Assembly: GCA_017642965.1 (NCBI GenBank)
Contig: JAEPOJ010000004.1
Location: 1 to 64,000 of the forward strand
Direction: 5' to 3'
DNA from: Phycisphaerales bacterium
Lineage (GTDB): Bacteria > Planctomycetota > Phycisphaerae > Phycisphaerales > UBA1924
Length of the DNA: 64,000 bases
The notes beneath the pieces are model-generated. The model searched no databases. It was not told where the DNA came from and saw nothing but the letters and a program-made list of their open reading frames with translations. Position numbers and translations under genes: made by a program. Below are positions 8,710 through 18,027 of the stretch, one piece after another. Position 1 is the stretch's first letter, and each line of letters begins with the position of its first letter.

Positions 8710-9657
8710 ATGACGACTCAGACACACCCTCAAGCCCACACGGCACAATCCCGCAATCTCCGGGATGCAACCTCGATCGACCAGCGTATGTTTGCTGAGT
8801 GGCTCGAGCAGCAGCAGCGGATCGAGCGGCTGGGCAAGCTGTTTGTGGTTGGGTGTTACAAATCCGGCACGACCTGGCTTCAGCGATCGCTCGATGCCCA
8901 TCCTGAGATGGTCGTGAAGGGCGAGAGCTGCGCGGCGTGGAAGCTGATCCCGATGCTGAATCAGGCTCTGGTGGATTACAACACGCACCAGAAGCAGCAT
9001 AACCATGCCGCGATCACCCAGTTGCGGAACCTCGACTGCCTTGCACAGTATCGATCGGTGATCAACGCACAGCTGCTCAACTACTTGAGCGCTGGCGACG
9101 TGAGCCGGCATGATGAGATCCGGGTCGTTGGCGACAAAACACCCCAGCACACGGTTGGGATCGGGATCCTCTCCGGGATCTATCCAGAAGCCAGGTTTGT
9201 GCACATCGTCCGCGATCCACGGGACGCGGCTGTGAGCGCATGGTTCCATGGTGAGCCGCTCCGATTCGGCTCGACTATCCAGGAGCACACCCGGACTTTC
9301 CTCGCGAAGAACTGGCCGGTCAACGTTCGCAACGCGACTCAATCAGGGGATGCGCTCGGGCATGATCGGTACTGTGAGATCCGCTACGAGGACCTGCTGG
9401 ACGATCCGATCCCGACCCTCCAACGTGTTTTCGCGTTCTGCGGCGTAAGTGATGAAGAACGGATCGCGTCCGACGTGGCAAGCCGATGCTCTTTCTCCGC
9501 GTTCACGAATGGGCGAACAAACGGGCAGGAAGAACGCGGCCACTTCTACCGCAAGGGGGTCGCGGGGGATTGGAAGAATCACCTCGATCCCAACGAGGTC
9601 CGGGGATGGTGCGCCGGTATCAGTGATCTGATGGACCGGTTTGGGTATGCGCGTTGA
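8710..9657 (+). CDS. Sulfotransferase family protein
   Basis: 315 aa, cytosolic PAPS-dependent sulfotransferase fold. The 5'-phosphosulfate loop is VVGCYKSGTTWLQRSL (around residues 40-55) and the 3'-phosphate-binding segment is HIVRDPRDAAVSAW. YEDLLDDP further on is the usual third conserved block. It transfers sulfate from PAPS to a hydroxyl or amine, often of a glycan, lipid or small molecule. ATG 8710 was preferred over an upstream in-frame start at 8653, which falls inside the preceding terminator. The gene is monocistronic between two terminator-type hairpins, and the acceptor cannot be inferred from neighbours. Confidence 0.85.
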   Translation: MTTQTHPQAHTAQSRNLRDATSIDQRMFAEWLEQQQRIERLGKLFVVGCYKSGTTWLQRSLDAHPEMVVKGESCAAWKLIPMLNQALVDYNTHQKQHNHAAITQLRNLDCLAQYRSVINAQLLNYLSAGDVSRHDEIRVVGDKTPQHTVGIGILSGIYPEARFVHIVRDPRDAAVSAWFHGEPLRFGSTIQEHTRTFLAKNWPVNVRNATQSGDALGHDRYCEIRYEDLLDDPIPTLQRVFAFCGVSDEERIASDVASRCSFSAFTNGRTNGQEERGHFYRKGVAGDWKNHLDPNEVRGWCAGISDLMDRFGYAR

Positions 9658-9683
9658 CGAAGGGCCGGAGCACGAGGGCGGCC

Positions 9684-9729
9684 CACAAAAACAATGACGG
9701 AAGTGCTTCTTTGAGGAGCACTTCCGTCA
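9684..9729 (-). terminator. Terminator of tRNA-Pro
   Basis: Perfect 13-bp inverted repeat (9695-9707 / 9717-9729, 9-nt loop), followed on the minus strand by the T-rich TTGTTTTTGTG at 9694-9684. It begins 4 nt after the tRNA 3' end. Confidence 0.85.
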
Positions 9730-9732
9730 GAA

Positions 9733-9807
9733 TCGGGGTGAGAGGATTCGAACCTCCGACCTTTTGACCCCCAGTCAAACGCGCTAACCAAGCTGCGCTA
9801 CACCCCG
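9733..9807 (-). tRNA. tRNA-Pro (GGG)
   Basis: 75 nt cloverleaf read on the minus strand. The acceptor stem is CGGGGTG/CACCCCG (9801-9807 with 9734-9740) with discriminator A at 9733. The D arm has GCGC/GCGC. The anticodon stem TTTGA/TCAAA encloses loop CTGGGGG, giving anticodon GGG. The T arm GGAGG-TTCGAAT-CCTCT is standard. No CCA is encoded. Confidence 0.95.
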
Positions 9808-9910
9808 GGTGACCTGATCAGATCAGGCAGGTGTCAAGCATAGCGCGTATCCGCCGCGTTGCCAAGCGAAATAGGCACGCCCCCAGCACAATCCGCATAT
9901 GCTCATCCGT

Positions 9911-11224
9911 ATGAGTGACACCACCCCCGCAACCGCCTCCGGTTCGACCCTGATCCAGTCCGCACGCGTGATCGACCCCTTATCGGGTCTGGACGCGACC
10001 CGAGATGTCCTGATCCGCGATGGGCGGATCGCCGCGATCGAGGAATCCATCTCAGATAGCGCGGACCGCGTGATCGACGCCAAGGGCAGGGTCCTCACGC
10101 CGGGCCTGATCGACCCGCACGTCCACCTGCGTGACCCCGGGCAAACGCATAAAGAGGACATCGAGAGCGGCACCCGGGCCGCGGTGGCTGGCGGGTTAAC
10201 CACAGTCTGCTGCATGCCAAACACGAGCCCCTGCCTGGATACACCCGAGATTGTCGAGTACATCGCGGCCAAGGCCGCCCGCGAGGGGCACTGCCGGGTG
10301 TTCAGTGTTGCCGCGGCCACCCAGGGTCGCAAGGGCGAGCGGCTTGCCGAGATCGAGCTGTGCGACAAAGCCGGCGCGGTCGGGTTCTCTGACGATGGCG
10401 ATGTGATCGAATCCGCGTCCATGATGCGGACCGTCTTCCAGACCGTCAAATCCACCGGCAAGGTCTTCATGCAGCACTGCCAGGAGCTGACGCTTACGCA
10501 GGGGGCGACCATGCACGCGGGCTCGGTCTCGACCAAGCTGGGCGAGAAGGGGTGGCCCCGTGAGGCGGAAGAGCTCATCATCGAGCGCGATATCCGGATC
10601 AACAAGGCCATCGGCTGCCGATACCACATCCAGCACATGAGCTCGGGCAACTCCGTCGAACTCGTTGCGCGAGCGCAGGCCGAGGGGCTGCCGGTTACCG
10701 CGGAGGCCTCCCCCCACCACCTGCACCTGACACACGAGGCCATCGAAACCCACGGGACCATGGCCAAGATGAACCCACCGCTGCGTGAGCAGTCCGACGT
10801 CGAAGCGCTCCGCAAGGGCGTCGCGGATGGGACCATCACCATCCTCGCGACGGACCACGCGCCGCATCACGCCGACGAGAAGCGCAACCCGATGTCCGAC
10901 GCCCCGTTCGGGATCATCGGGCTCGAGTCCGCATTTTCGCTCTACCACAAGGCGCTCGTTGAGACAGGGCACATCGATCTGCCCAAGCTCATTGAGCTCC
11001 TCACAATCAACCCCGCCAAGCTCTGCAACCTCGATTCGTGCGGGATTGGATCCATCCAGGTCGGTGGCACCGCGGACCTGACCCTCATCGATCCAGATCA
11101 CCATTGGACACTGAGCGAGGATCATCTGGTTGGGAAATCCAAGAACATCCCGTTCATCGGGTGGGAGCTCGGTGCCCGCCCGGTCATGACCATCGTCGCC
11201 GGGAGCATCCGCTGGGAGGCGTGA
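9911..11224 (+). CDS. pyrC: Dihydroorotase
   Basis: 437 aa class I dihydroorotase, a zinc amidohydrolase that cyclises carbamoyl aspartate to dihydroorotate in de novo pyrimidine synthesis. The metal-binding HxH is in IDPHVHLRDPG (His near residues 70 and 72), substrate residues in CMPNTSP, a later His in HIQHMS, and the catalytic Asp in ATDHAPHH. The length is normal. ATG 9911 gives the usual N-terminus; an in-frame ATG 12 nt upstream is also possible. The stop is 7 nt before the metal ATPase start, implying co-transcription with an unrelated function. Confidence 0.93.
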   Translation: MSDTTPATASGSTLIQSARVIDPLSGLDATRDVLIRDGRIAAIEESISDSADRVIDAKGRVLTPGLIDPHVHLRDPGQTHKEDIESGTRAAVAGGLTTVCCMPNTSPCLDTPEIVEYIAAKAAREGHCRVFSVAAATQGRKGERLAEIELCDKAGAVGFSDDGDVIESASMMRTVFQTVKSTGKVFMQHCQELTLTQGATMHAGSVSTKLGEKGWPREAEELIIERDIRINKAIGCRYHIQHMSSGNSVELVARAQAEGLPVTAEASPHHLHLTHEAIETHGTMAKMNPPLREQSDVEALRKGVADGTITILATDHAPHHADEKRNPMSDAPFGIIGLESAFSLYHKALVETGHIDLPKLIELLTINPAKLCNLDSCGIGSIQVGGTADLTLIDPDHHWTLSEDHLVGKSKNIPFIGWELGARPVMTIVAGSIRWEA

Positions 11225-11231
11225 GCACCAG

Positions 11232-13100
11232 ATGAGCATCCTCAGATCCATGTGGGACAAGCGTGAGATCCTGATCGCGGTCCTCGCGATTGTGACCATC
11301 GCGGCCCACCTGATCATGCGGTTTGGTATGGATGCGGACCCGGATGCCGCGCGTGTCCCGCTGCTTCTCTGCCTCTTTGTCGGGGGCACCCCGCTCGTCA
11401 TTGAGCTGGCGATGAAGGCCTTCCGACGCGAGTTTGGATCGGACCTGCTCGCGGGGATCTCGATCGTCACTTCCGTTCTACTCGATGAGTACCTGGCGGG
11501 CTCGATCGTCGTCCTGATGCTCTCTGGCGGGGAAGCGCTCGAGGAGTACGCCGTCGCCAACGCGTCGAGCGTGCTCAAGGCGCTTGCCAAACGCATGCCC
11601 TCCGTCGCGCATGTCCGGCGGGATGGCACCCTCGAAGACGTCCCGCTCGAAGAGGTCCGGGTCGGCGATCACGTCACGATATTCCCGCACGAAACCTCGC
11701 CTGTTGATGGTGTCGTGATCGACGGGCACGGCGTCATGGACGAATCGTTCCTGACAGGCGAGCCGTACATGATGTCCAAGGCGCCCGGGTCGTCGGTGAT
11801 TTCGGGCTCGATCAACGGCGAGTCCGCGATCACGATCGAGGCCACCCGGCCGGCGCAGGACTCACGGTACGCCAAAATCATGCAGGTGATGCGGGACACC
11901 GAGCAACGCAAGCCGAAGATGCGACGCATGGGTGACCAGCTTGGCGCGGTCTACACCCCCATCGCCGTCGCGCTCGCGGTGGCCGCATGGATGATTTCGG
12001 GCGACCCCACGCGCTTCCTCGCGGTCCTTGTTGTGGCGACGCCCTGCCCGCTGCTCATCGGGATCCCGGTCGCGATCATCGGCTCGATCTCGCTGTCCGC
12101 GAAGCGCGGCATCGTGATCAAGGACCCCGGCGCGCTCGAGGTCATCAACACCTGCAAGACCATCATCTTCGACAAAACCGGCACGCTGACGTACGGCACC
12201 CCGATCATCACCGAGATCCTCACCGCGCCCGGGGTAGATGAGCGGACGCTGCTCTCGCAGATCGTCTCGCTGGAGAGGTACTCCAAGCACCCGCTCGCGG
12301 ACGCGGTTGTGAATCTCGGCGAGCAACGCGGCGTTTCGATCTCCGAGCCCAAGGAAGTCTCGGAGAAACCCGGGCAGGGGCTCCGAGGGCTGATCGGCAA
12401 CCGGGAGATCCTAATCACCGGACGCAAGGCCCTGATTGAGCTGGACCCTGAGGGGGCCAAGCTGCTCCCGGAACGCACGGCCGGGCTCGAATGCGTCGTC
12501 GCGATCGACGGGAAGTACGCCGCGACGGTTCAGTTCCGAGACGAACCACGCAAGGACGGACGCCTGTTCATCGAGCACCTCTCCCGGAAGCACGGGTACG
12601 AGAAGGTCATGCTCGTCTCCGGCGATCGACAGAGCGAGGCGGATTATCTCGGTAAGAAAGTCGGCATTCAGGACATCATCGCGGAGCAGACGCCCGAGCA
12701 GAAGGTCGAGATCGTCCGCCAGGAATCCGAGCGGGCACGAACGTGCTTCGTCGGCGATGGGATCAACGACGCCCCGGCGCTCTCGCTCGCCACGGTCGGG
12801 ATCGCGTTCGGGCAGGCTTCGGACATCACCACCGAGGCCGCGGGCGTTGTAATCATGGATTCCTCGCTCGAGCGAGTAGACGAGTTTTTCCATATCTCCA
12901 AGCACATGCGCCGCATCGCGTTACAGTCCGCGGTCGGCGGGATGATCCTGAGCATCGTCGGCATGATCCTGGCGGCGATGGGGCACCTGCCACCGGTCGC
13001 CGGGGCGATCACGCAGGAGGTGATCGACGTCTTTGCGGTCGTCAACGCGTTGCGAGCCGCGTTCCCTCCGAGGGTCATTTCTGATATTCGCGAACGCTAG
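11232..13100 (+). CDS. P1B-type metal-translocating ATPase with TPCP transport motif
   Basis: 622 aa. P-type ATPase landmarks in order are the actuator LTGE (DESFLTGEP), the transmembrane metal motif TPCPLLIG (Cys 272), the phosphorylation site DKTGTLT (Asp 314), the HP motif in YSKHPLADAV, and the hinge GDGINDAPAL. These identify a heavy-metal (P1B) pump of the inner membrane. There is no N-terminal HMA or Cys/His-rich metal-binding domain and no C-terminal hemerythrin domain. The usual CPC is TPC, as in the P1B-5 group linked to Ni/Fe/Co, so the metal is uncertain. It lies 7 nt after pyrC. Confidence 0.88.
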   Translation: MSILRSMWDKREILIAVLAIVTIAAHLIMRFGMDADPDAARVPLLLCLFVGGTPLVIELAMKAFRREFGSDLLAGISIVTSVLLDEYLAGSIVVLMLSGGEALEEYAVANASSVLKALAKRMPSVAHVRRDGTLEDVPLEEVRVGDHVTIFPHETSPVDGVVIDGHGVMDESFLTGEPYMMSKAPGSSVISGSINGESAITIEATRPAQDSRYAKIMQVMRDTEQRKPKMRRMGDQLGAVYTPIAVALAVAAWMISGDPTRFLAVLVVATPCPLLIGIPVAIIGSISLSAKRGIVIKDPGALEVINTCKTIIFDKTGTLTYGTPIITEILTAPGVDERTLLSQIVSLERYSKHPLADAVVNLGEQRGVSISEPKEVSEKPGQGLRGLIGNREILITGRKALIELDPEGAKLLPERTAGLECVVAIDGKYAATVQFRDEPRKDGRLFIEHLSRKHGYEKVMLVSGDRQSEADYLGKKVGIQDIIAEQTPEQKVEIVRQESERARTCFVGDGINDAPALSLATVGIAFGQASDITTEAAGVVIMDSSLERVDEFFHISKHMRRIALQSAVGGMILSIVGMILAAMGHLPPVAGAITQEVIDVFAVVNALRAAFPPRVISDIRER

Positions 13101-13142
13101 CAGGAACATCATGACCACTCAGGGAAGTTCTCCTTTGGTTGA

Positions 13143-13185
13143 CCTAGGATGCGCCTAGGCAAGTTCTTTCGGGTGAGTTCACCCG
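13143..13185 (+). promoter_or_regulatory. Two short inverted repeats upstream of gap (possible operator)
   Basis: CCTAGG occurs twice, at 13143-13148 and 13154-13159, 5 nt apart; each is self-palindromic. CGGGTGA-GT-TCACCCG is a 7-bp dyad at 13170-13185. All lie 35-80 nt upstream of the gap start, where a regulator could bind. No regulator is known to me for these. Confidence 0.3.
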
Positions 13186-13220
13186 TGTACGATCACCCTC
13201 CACTCAGGATGGAACCAGAT

Positions 13221-14258
13221 ATGAGCGTGAAAATCGGAATCAACGGCTTCGGCCGAATCGGGCGTCTCGTCTACCGCATCGCAGCCAACACCCCCGGGAT
13301 CGAGGTCGTCGCAATCAACGACCTCGTTGGCTCGGACAACCTCGCGTACCTGCTCAAGTACGACACCATGCACGGGCGATTCCTGATCGACGGCAAGCCT
13401 GCCGATATCTCCGTGAGCGATGATGGCTTCACCGTGAACGGCCACAAGACGCTCACCACCGCTGAGCGCGACCCGTCCAACCTCAAGTGGGGCGACATGG
13501 GCGTCGATTACGTGCTCGAATCCACCGGGCTTTTCACCACCGGCGATGACGCGCAGAAGCACATCGACAACAACGGCTGCAAGCGAGTCGTGATCTCGGC
13601 GCCGACCAAGAGCCCGGACACCGTGCCCACCTATGTCCACAAGGTGAACTGCGCCAAGTACAACCCGGACACCGACACCATCATCTCAAACGCGAGCTGC
13701 ACCACCAACTGCCTCGCCCCGATCACCAAGGTGATCATGGACAACTTCGGTCTCGTCGAAGGGCTGATGACCACGGTCCACGCCGCGACCGCGACCCAGC
13801 CGACGCAGGACGGCCCGTCCAAGAAGGACTGGCGCGGCGGTCGCAACGCCTACCAGAACATCATCCCCGCGAGCACCGGCGCCGCCAAGGCCGTCGGGCT
13901 CTGCCTTCCCGAGACCGTGGGCAAGCTCACCGGCATGGCGTTCCGCGTGCCCACCGCTGATGTCTCCTGTGTGGACCTGACCTTCCGCACCGAGAAGGAA
14001 ACGTCGCTCGCGGACATCAACGCCGCGATGAAGGCCGCCGCAGAGGGCCCGATGAAGGGCGTGCTCGGCTACACCGAGGAAGACGTGGTTTCGAGCGACT
14101 TCATCGGCGACCCGCACTCCTCGATCTACGACGCGGGCGCGGGCATCGAGCTCAACAGCAACTTCTTCAAGGTCGTCTCGTGGTACGACAACGAAGCCGG
14201 CTACGCGAACCGGTGCGTTGACATGCTCAAGATGATGGCGGAGAAGGACGGCCTCTAA
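13221..14258 (+). CDS. gap: Glyceraldehyde-3-phosphate dehydrogenase (type I)
   Basis: 345 aa. It oxidises and phosphorylates glyceraldehyde-3-phosphate to 1,3-bisphosphoglycerate with NAD(P)+. The N-terminal Rossmann motif [12 protein letters not shown], the catalytic [12 protein letters not shown] (Cys 160) and the C-terminal [12 protein letters not shown] are textbook. ATG 13221 is chosen because the conserved protein starts there; ATG 13209 and a longer open frame upstream are unconserved. The gene appears monocistronic with its own upstream region and a hairpin beyond the stop. Confidence 0.96.
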   Translation: MSVKIGINGFGRIGRLVYRIAANTPGIEVVAINDLVGSDNLAYLLKYDTMHGRFLIDGKPADISVSDDGFTVNGHKTLTTAERDPSNLKWGDMGVDYVLESTGLFTTGDDAQKHIDNNGCKRVVISAPTKSPDTVPTYVHKVNCAKYNPDTDTIISNASCTTNCLAPITKVIMDNFGLVEGLMTTVHAATATQPTQDGPSKKDWRGGRNAYQNIIPASTGAAKAVGLCLPETVGKLTGMAFRVPTADVSCVDLTFRTEKETSLADINAAMKAAAEGPMKGVLGYTEEDVVSSDFIGDPHSSIYDAGAGIELNSNFFKVVSWYDNEAGYANRCVDMLKMMAEKDGL

Positions 14259-14280
14259 GCCATCGCTTCCAACAACCTGA

Positions 14281-15030
14281 TCAGGGCACCAGCTCCAGCA
14301 GTTCAAGCTGGAGCTGTCCTTGTTGCGCACTCACCAGATTGATCTCTTCGATGTAGGCGTTGTACTGATTCAGCACCTCGTCGGGCATGTCTTCGCCGAA
14401 CATGATCGATCCATCGCTGAGCACTTCGATGCCATCACCGTACTCGCTGAGGATCCCGAAGACCCCGCGCATCGCGGCAAAGAGATCTCGATCGGTCTGA
14501 CGGATCTTCCTGTGGTAGACGAGCTGCTTCTCAATCAACGATGAGGTGTTCTCGATCTCACCCATCCGCCTGAGAATCCGCGGCTGCTCGATCGCCAGGC
14601 GCTCGTTCTCTGCTTCGAGCCGATCGACGATCTCCAGACGATTCTCGATATCCTCGGGACCGGTGACGGTCGAGGCATCGATGCCGCCCGCGGCGATCAG
14701 TTCGTTCAGGATTGCATCGTACTTGTCCAGGTTGGCCTGCATCTCGCGGACCAGGGACGCCTGCTCCCGGAGGACCTTGGCCTGTTCACCGGACGCGTTT
14801 GCGGCCGCGTTCTCGAGTGCCGATCCCATCTGATCGAGGTGCTCCGTCCCAACGTCCGCGACACCCTCTTCTTCGATCTGGCGTCGCTGCTCCTCGCGGC
14901 TTGCCCGGTTGATCTCCTCGATCTCTTCGTTGATCGATTTCTCGTTCGAAGCGTTGCCGTCGCATGCGGGCAGACACAGAAAAGCGGTCAGGCAGAGCAG
15001 TGTCAAGATTATCGATCGCGGATTCATCAT
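14281..15030 (-). CDS. Coiled-coil lipoprotein, function unknown
   Basis: 249 aa. A lipoprotein signal peptide (SIILTLLCLTAFLCLPAC, lipobox L-P-A-C) places the mature protein on the periplasmic side of a membrane. From about residue 30 the sequence is acidic and alpha-helical with heptad-like runs (residues ~35-60 and ~85-165), so a long coiled coil is likely. I recognise no domain. AGGAG lies 7 nt before ATG 15030. It faces gap tail-to-tail with 22 nt between stops. Confidence 0.7.
   Translation of the reverse strand: MMNPRSIILTLLCLTAFLCLPACDGNASNEKSINEEIEEINRASREEQRRQIEEEGVADVGTEHLDQMGSALENAAANASGEQAKVLREQASLVREMQANLDKYDAILNELIAAGGIDASTVTGPEDIENRLEIVDRLEAENERLAIEQPRILRRMGEIENTSSLIEKQLVYHRKIRQTDRDLFAAMRGVFGILSEYGDGIEVLSDGSIMFGEDMPDEVLNQYNAYIEEINLVSAQQGQLQLELLELVP
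14290..14316 (+). terminator. Possible gap terminator inside the convergent lipoprotein gene
   Basis: Perfect 10-bp stem (14290-14299 / 14307-14316) with 7-nt loop, 31 nt after the gap stop. It is followed by TCCTTGTT, only moderately T-rich. The bases also encode the last residues of the minus-strand lipoprotein. Confidence 0.35.
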
Positions 15031-15098
15031 GGGGGCTCCTCATCTCAGGACCGAGCCCCATCTCGCGAACGACGCAAGGGCGAGGCGGCCGCACGAGT

Positions 15099-16856
15099 TT
15101 ATGCCCCAGAATCGCTGATCCTGTGGTTCACATCGTCAGAGTTTGGCACAAAGTTGCCGCTGTTTGCGGAGCTCTTGAAGTTGATCACGGGGAGCATCGG
15201 GTCGAAGCTCGCACGCACCCACCCGTCGTTGACCATGGATTCCAGGCACTGGAAACAGAGCATGACGTGCAGCGGCGCACTCTGGGGGTAGTGCTTCTGA
15301 CAGATCCTTGCCACCGCGGTGCGGATGTCGTGTATGATGCTCTTCTTCTCAAGCACCTGCTGCATGATGCTGAACATCCCCACCGTCGGCAGGCGTTTGC
15401 CGTCGCGGCGATATTCGAGCGTGACCCGGATCTGCCCCTGGTGCAGAAACGAGGCGGGCACTTTTTCGGCATCGGTGAGATCGAGCTCGAAGATATTCGA
15501 GCCGCTGAGCTCCCACTCAAGCTGCTCCTCGCCTGTAAATCGCGCCGCGAGTGACTTCACGCCCCCGAGATCGACGCCGCCCAGTCCGACGGCCCCCTGC
15601 AGGTCATCCGTGAAGCCACCGGTCGACAACCAGCGGAACGCGTCCTTCGGGTTCATGTCCAGCCCCGCGTCCTTGGCGATCTGGGCCGAGTGCTGCTCAA
15701 GATCGGTAAACTGACCGTTGCCGGCGTACCAGAAGTCGGCGAAGCGGATGTGCTGTCTGATACGTCTGCGCTGTGTCTGCTCGTAGTCACTCTTGAGCCA
15801 ATCTGCGTTGTGCCTTCCCCGCTCGAGTTCAAGGATCACGTACGCTGCGTGGCGTGCGCAGGTGTGCGTGAGCATCATGCCGCCCGCGAGGATCGGATCC
15901 GCGAATCCGGCGCTCTCGCCCACGAGCATCCAGTTCGTGCCGACGAGTCGTTGGGCAAGGAACGACCAGTCCTTCGTTCCTTCGACTTTGCCCCTTGGTG
16001 TAGCGTTCCGAGTGAGCTCTCGAACGCGTGGATCCTGCTTGACCGCCCAGTGGTACAGCTCCTCTGGTGTCTGGCCGGACTCTTTGTAGAACGCGGCGGG
16101 GCAGACAAAGCCGATGCTCGTGCGTGTCGGACCCAGCGGGATGAACCACAGCCAGCCCGTGCCGATCGAGAGCACCTGCACACGCGTCCCCCCCACCCCG
16201 ATCTCGACGGCCCACTCTGCGTTTTCCCAGTAATCCCAGAACGCGACGTTCTGCAGCGACGCGGGCTGATCGATCGCGACGTTCATCGCCTTGCGGATCA
16301 CCGCCGCGTTCCCTGACGCATCGATGTAGTGCCTGGCCCTGAGCTCGTGCTCCTGCCCCGATGCATCCCGGACGACGATATGGTCGATGCGGTCTGGGTC
16401 GGCCTCATCCACCACAATCCGGCATACCTGGGCCTCCTGATGCACTTCGCACCCGAGCTCGGCTGCATGATCGAGCAGGATCTGGTCGTACACCGCCCGA
16501 TCCACCTGCCAGGCGGTATTGAGGCGAACACCCTCGTACTGCCCGGGTCGCGTCTGGCCTTCGAGCTGATCGGGGTTTACGAAGTTGAAATCCCACAACT
16601 CGTCCGAGTTGCCCCATCGGTACGTCGCACCGACCTTGACCGGGAAGTTCGCCGCCTCGCATTTTTCCCAGCACCCCATCTCGTTGAGCACACGGCTGAT
16701 GAGGGGGAGCTGGCTCTCTCCCACGTGGTCACGTGGAAAACGCTCCCGCTCGATGATCGTCACCGCCAGATCGGGCATGTACTTTCGAATTAACGACCCC
16801 GAGGTGGACCCACCGGGACCACCGCCGATGATCACGACATCGGATACGTCAAGCAT
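15099..16856 (-). CDS. Flavin-dependent halogenase-type FAD monooxygenase
   Basis: 585 aa. The N-terminal FAD-binding GGGPGGSTSG (near residues 10-20) is followed by ERFPRDHVGESQLP, typical of the halogenase/PHBH-like superfamily. The diagnostic WxWxIP motif of flavin-dependent halogenases is present as WLWFIP (Trp 235), and GESAGFADPILAGG closes the flavin site. Such enzymes use FADH2, O2 and halide to chlorinate or brominate an activated aromatic. About 120 residues at the C-terminus are not part of the core fold I know. ATG 16856 has GGGAG upstream; an open frame continues further but is unconserved. The divergent neighbour is a metallo-hydrolase. Confidence 0.8.
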   Translation of the reverse strand: MLDVSDVVIIGGGPGGSTSGSLIRKYMPDLAVTIIERERFPRDHVGESQLPLISRVLNEMGCWEKCEAANFPVKVGATYRWGNSDELWDFNFVNPDQLEGQTRPGQYEGVRLNTAWQVDRAVYDQILLDHAAELGCEVHQEAQVCRIVVDEADPDRIDHIVVRDASGQEHELRARHYIDASGNAAVIRKAMNVAIDQPASLQNVAFWDYWENAEWAVEIGVGGTRVQVLSIGTGWLWFIPLGPTRTSIGFVCPAAFYKESGQTPEELYHWAVKQDPRVRELTRNATPRGKVEGTKDWSFLAQRLVGTNWMLVGESAGFADPILAGGMMLTHTCARHAAYVILELERGRHNADWLKSDYEQTQRRRIRQHIRFADFWYAGNGQFTDLEQHSAQIAKDAGLDMNPKDAFRWLSTGGFTDDLQGAVGLGGVDLGGVKSLAARFTGEEQLEWELSGSNIFELDLTDAEKVPASFLHQGQIRVTLEYRRDGKRLPTVGMFSIMQQVLEKKSIIHDIRTAVARICQKHYPQSAPLHVMLCFQCLESMVNDGWVRASFDPMLPVINFKSSANSGNFVPNSDDVNHRISDSGA

Positions 16857-16884
16857 GTTGTAGAACTCCCCACGAGTTTGAACC

Positions 16885-16913
16885 AGTATCGCAGAATTCG
16901 CGAGGAACCACAA
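16885..16913 (-). promoter_or_regulatory. Candidate promoter of the halogenase gene
   Basis: On the minus strand TTGTGG (16913-16908), 17-nt spacer, GATACT (16890-16885); start codon 29 nt downstream. Weak -35, fair -10. Confidence 0.3.
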
Positions 16914-16965
16914 GCGCATTCCCAGCGGGCGTGAATCCCACCTGAGTACGCCCTACCCTTGATCA

Positions 16966-17985
16966 ATGCGATACAAATGGACCCTACTCCGTGCCAGCCA
17001 GTTCCTCCTCGATGGGGGCGGGATGTTCGGCATCATCCCCCGCGTCGTCTGGGAGCGTGCCGTGACTCCGGACGACAAGCACCGAGTCCGCCTGATGCAC
17101 AACTGCCTGCTGCTCGAATCCGTCGAGGCGGACCCGGCAACCGGGAAGCCCCGCAGGTACGTCATCGAGGCGGGCACGGGCGACAAGCTCGACGAAAAGA
17201 TGAGCACCATCTTCGGGCTCGACGGGCGAACGATCGAGTCCGAGGTCGTGCGGGCGGGCGTTGAGGTGGGCGATATCGACGCGACGATCGTGACGCACCT
17301 GCACTTCGATCACGCCGGGGGGCTGACCCGGCGGGCACGCGAGGGCGAAGAGGCGGATTGGGTCGCGAACAAGCCAGGGGCGGCGTCGGGCGATTGCAAC
17401 GACATCAAGTTTACCTTTCCCAACGCGGAACTGATCACGCAGCGCCGGGAGTGGGTCGATGCACGCAACAACGATGCCGTCATGACCCGGACCTACTACC
17501 GCGACCACCTGCTCCCGTTTGAGGATGAACGCCTGCCGCTCGAAGACGGGCGCCCTCGATTGCGTCTGATCGATTCGCCCCGTCCTTTCCCGCTGAACCG
17601 AAAACCATCACGCGAAGAGCTCCCCAAGAATCCGCTCGATGAACGTCTCACGGAAGTGCTGCCCGGCATCAGCGTCTTCCTCATACCCGGCCACACCTGG
17701 GGACAGCAGGCGATCCGGTTCGAGGATGAGGCGGGAAGGACGATCGTCTTTACTTCGGATCTGCTCCCGACGCACTACCACATCGGTCAGCCGTACTCGC
17801 TCGGCTACGACGTTGAGCCGTACACCTCGATGGTGACCAAGCACTGGTTCCTGCGCGAAGCCGCCGAGCGGGATTGGGTGCTTGTCCTCGATCACGACCC
17901 GGGAAACCCCTGTTTCCGTGTCAGGGCGAATGACCGAGGTTGGTTTGATCTCGTCGAGGAAGACTGCGGCATCGCACCCGCCTAA
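16966..17985 (+). CDS. Metallo-beta-lactamase-fold hydrolase
   Basis: 339 aa. The zinc motif HxHxDH appears as THLHFDHAGG (around residue 108). A later SGH-type His is in IPGHTWGQQ, the bridging Asp in FTSDLLPTHYH and the final His in LDHDPGN, completing a binuclear metal site. The overall pattern resembles lactonase-like members of the superfamily (the AHL-lactonase/N-acyl hydrolase branch), but the family is too diverse to name the substrate. No signal peptide. The start is 109 nt from the divergent halogenase start. Confidence 0.8.
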   Translation: MRYKWTLLRASQFLLDGGGMFGIIPRVVWERAVTPDDKHRVRLMHNCLLLESVEADPATGKPRRYVIEAGTGDKLDEKMSTIFGLDGRTIESEVVRAGVEVGDIDATIVTHLHFDHAGGLTRRAREGEEADWVANKPGAASGDCNDIKFTFPNAELITQRREWVDARNNDAVMTRTYYRDHLLPFEDERLPLEDGRPRLRLIDSPRPFPLNRKPSREELPKNPLDERLTEVLPGISVFLIPGHTWGQQAIRFEDEAGRTIVFTSDLLPTHYHIGQPYSLGYDVEPYTSMVTKHWFLREAAERDWVLVLDHDPGNPCFRVRANDRGWFDLVEEDCGIAPA

Positions 17986-18027
17986 GACCCCGACCTCTGG
18001 CCTTGATCGCCTATAATCGACCCGCGG

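Noticed and set aside
9695-9729. Attachment-site or mobile-element inverted repeat next to tRNA-Pro
   Set aside because: The 13-bp dyad followed by a T-rich run on the tRNA strand is better explained as the tRNA terminator; no duplicated tRNA 3' end is visible.
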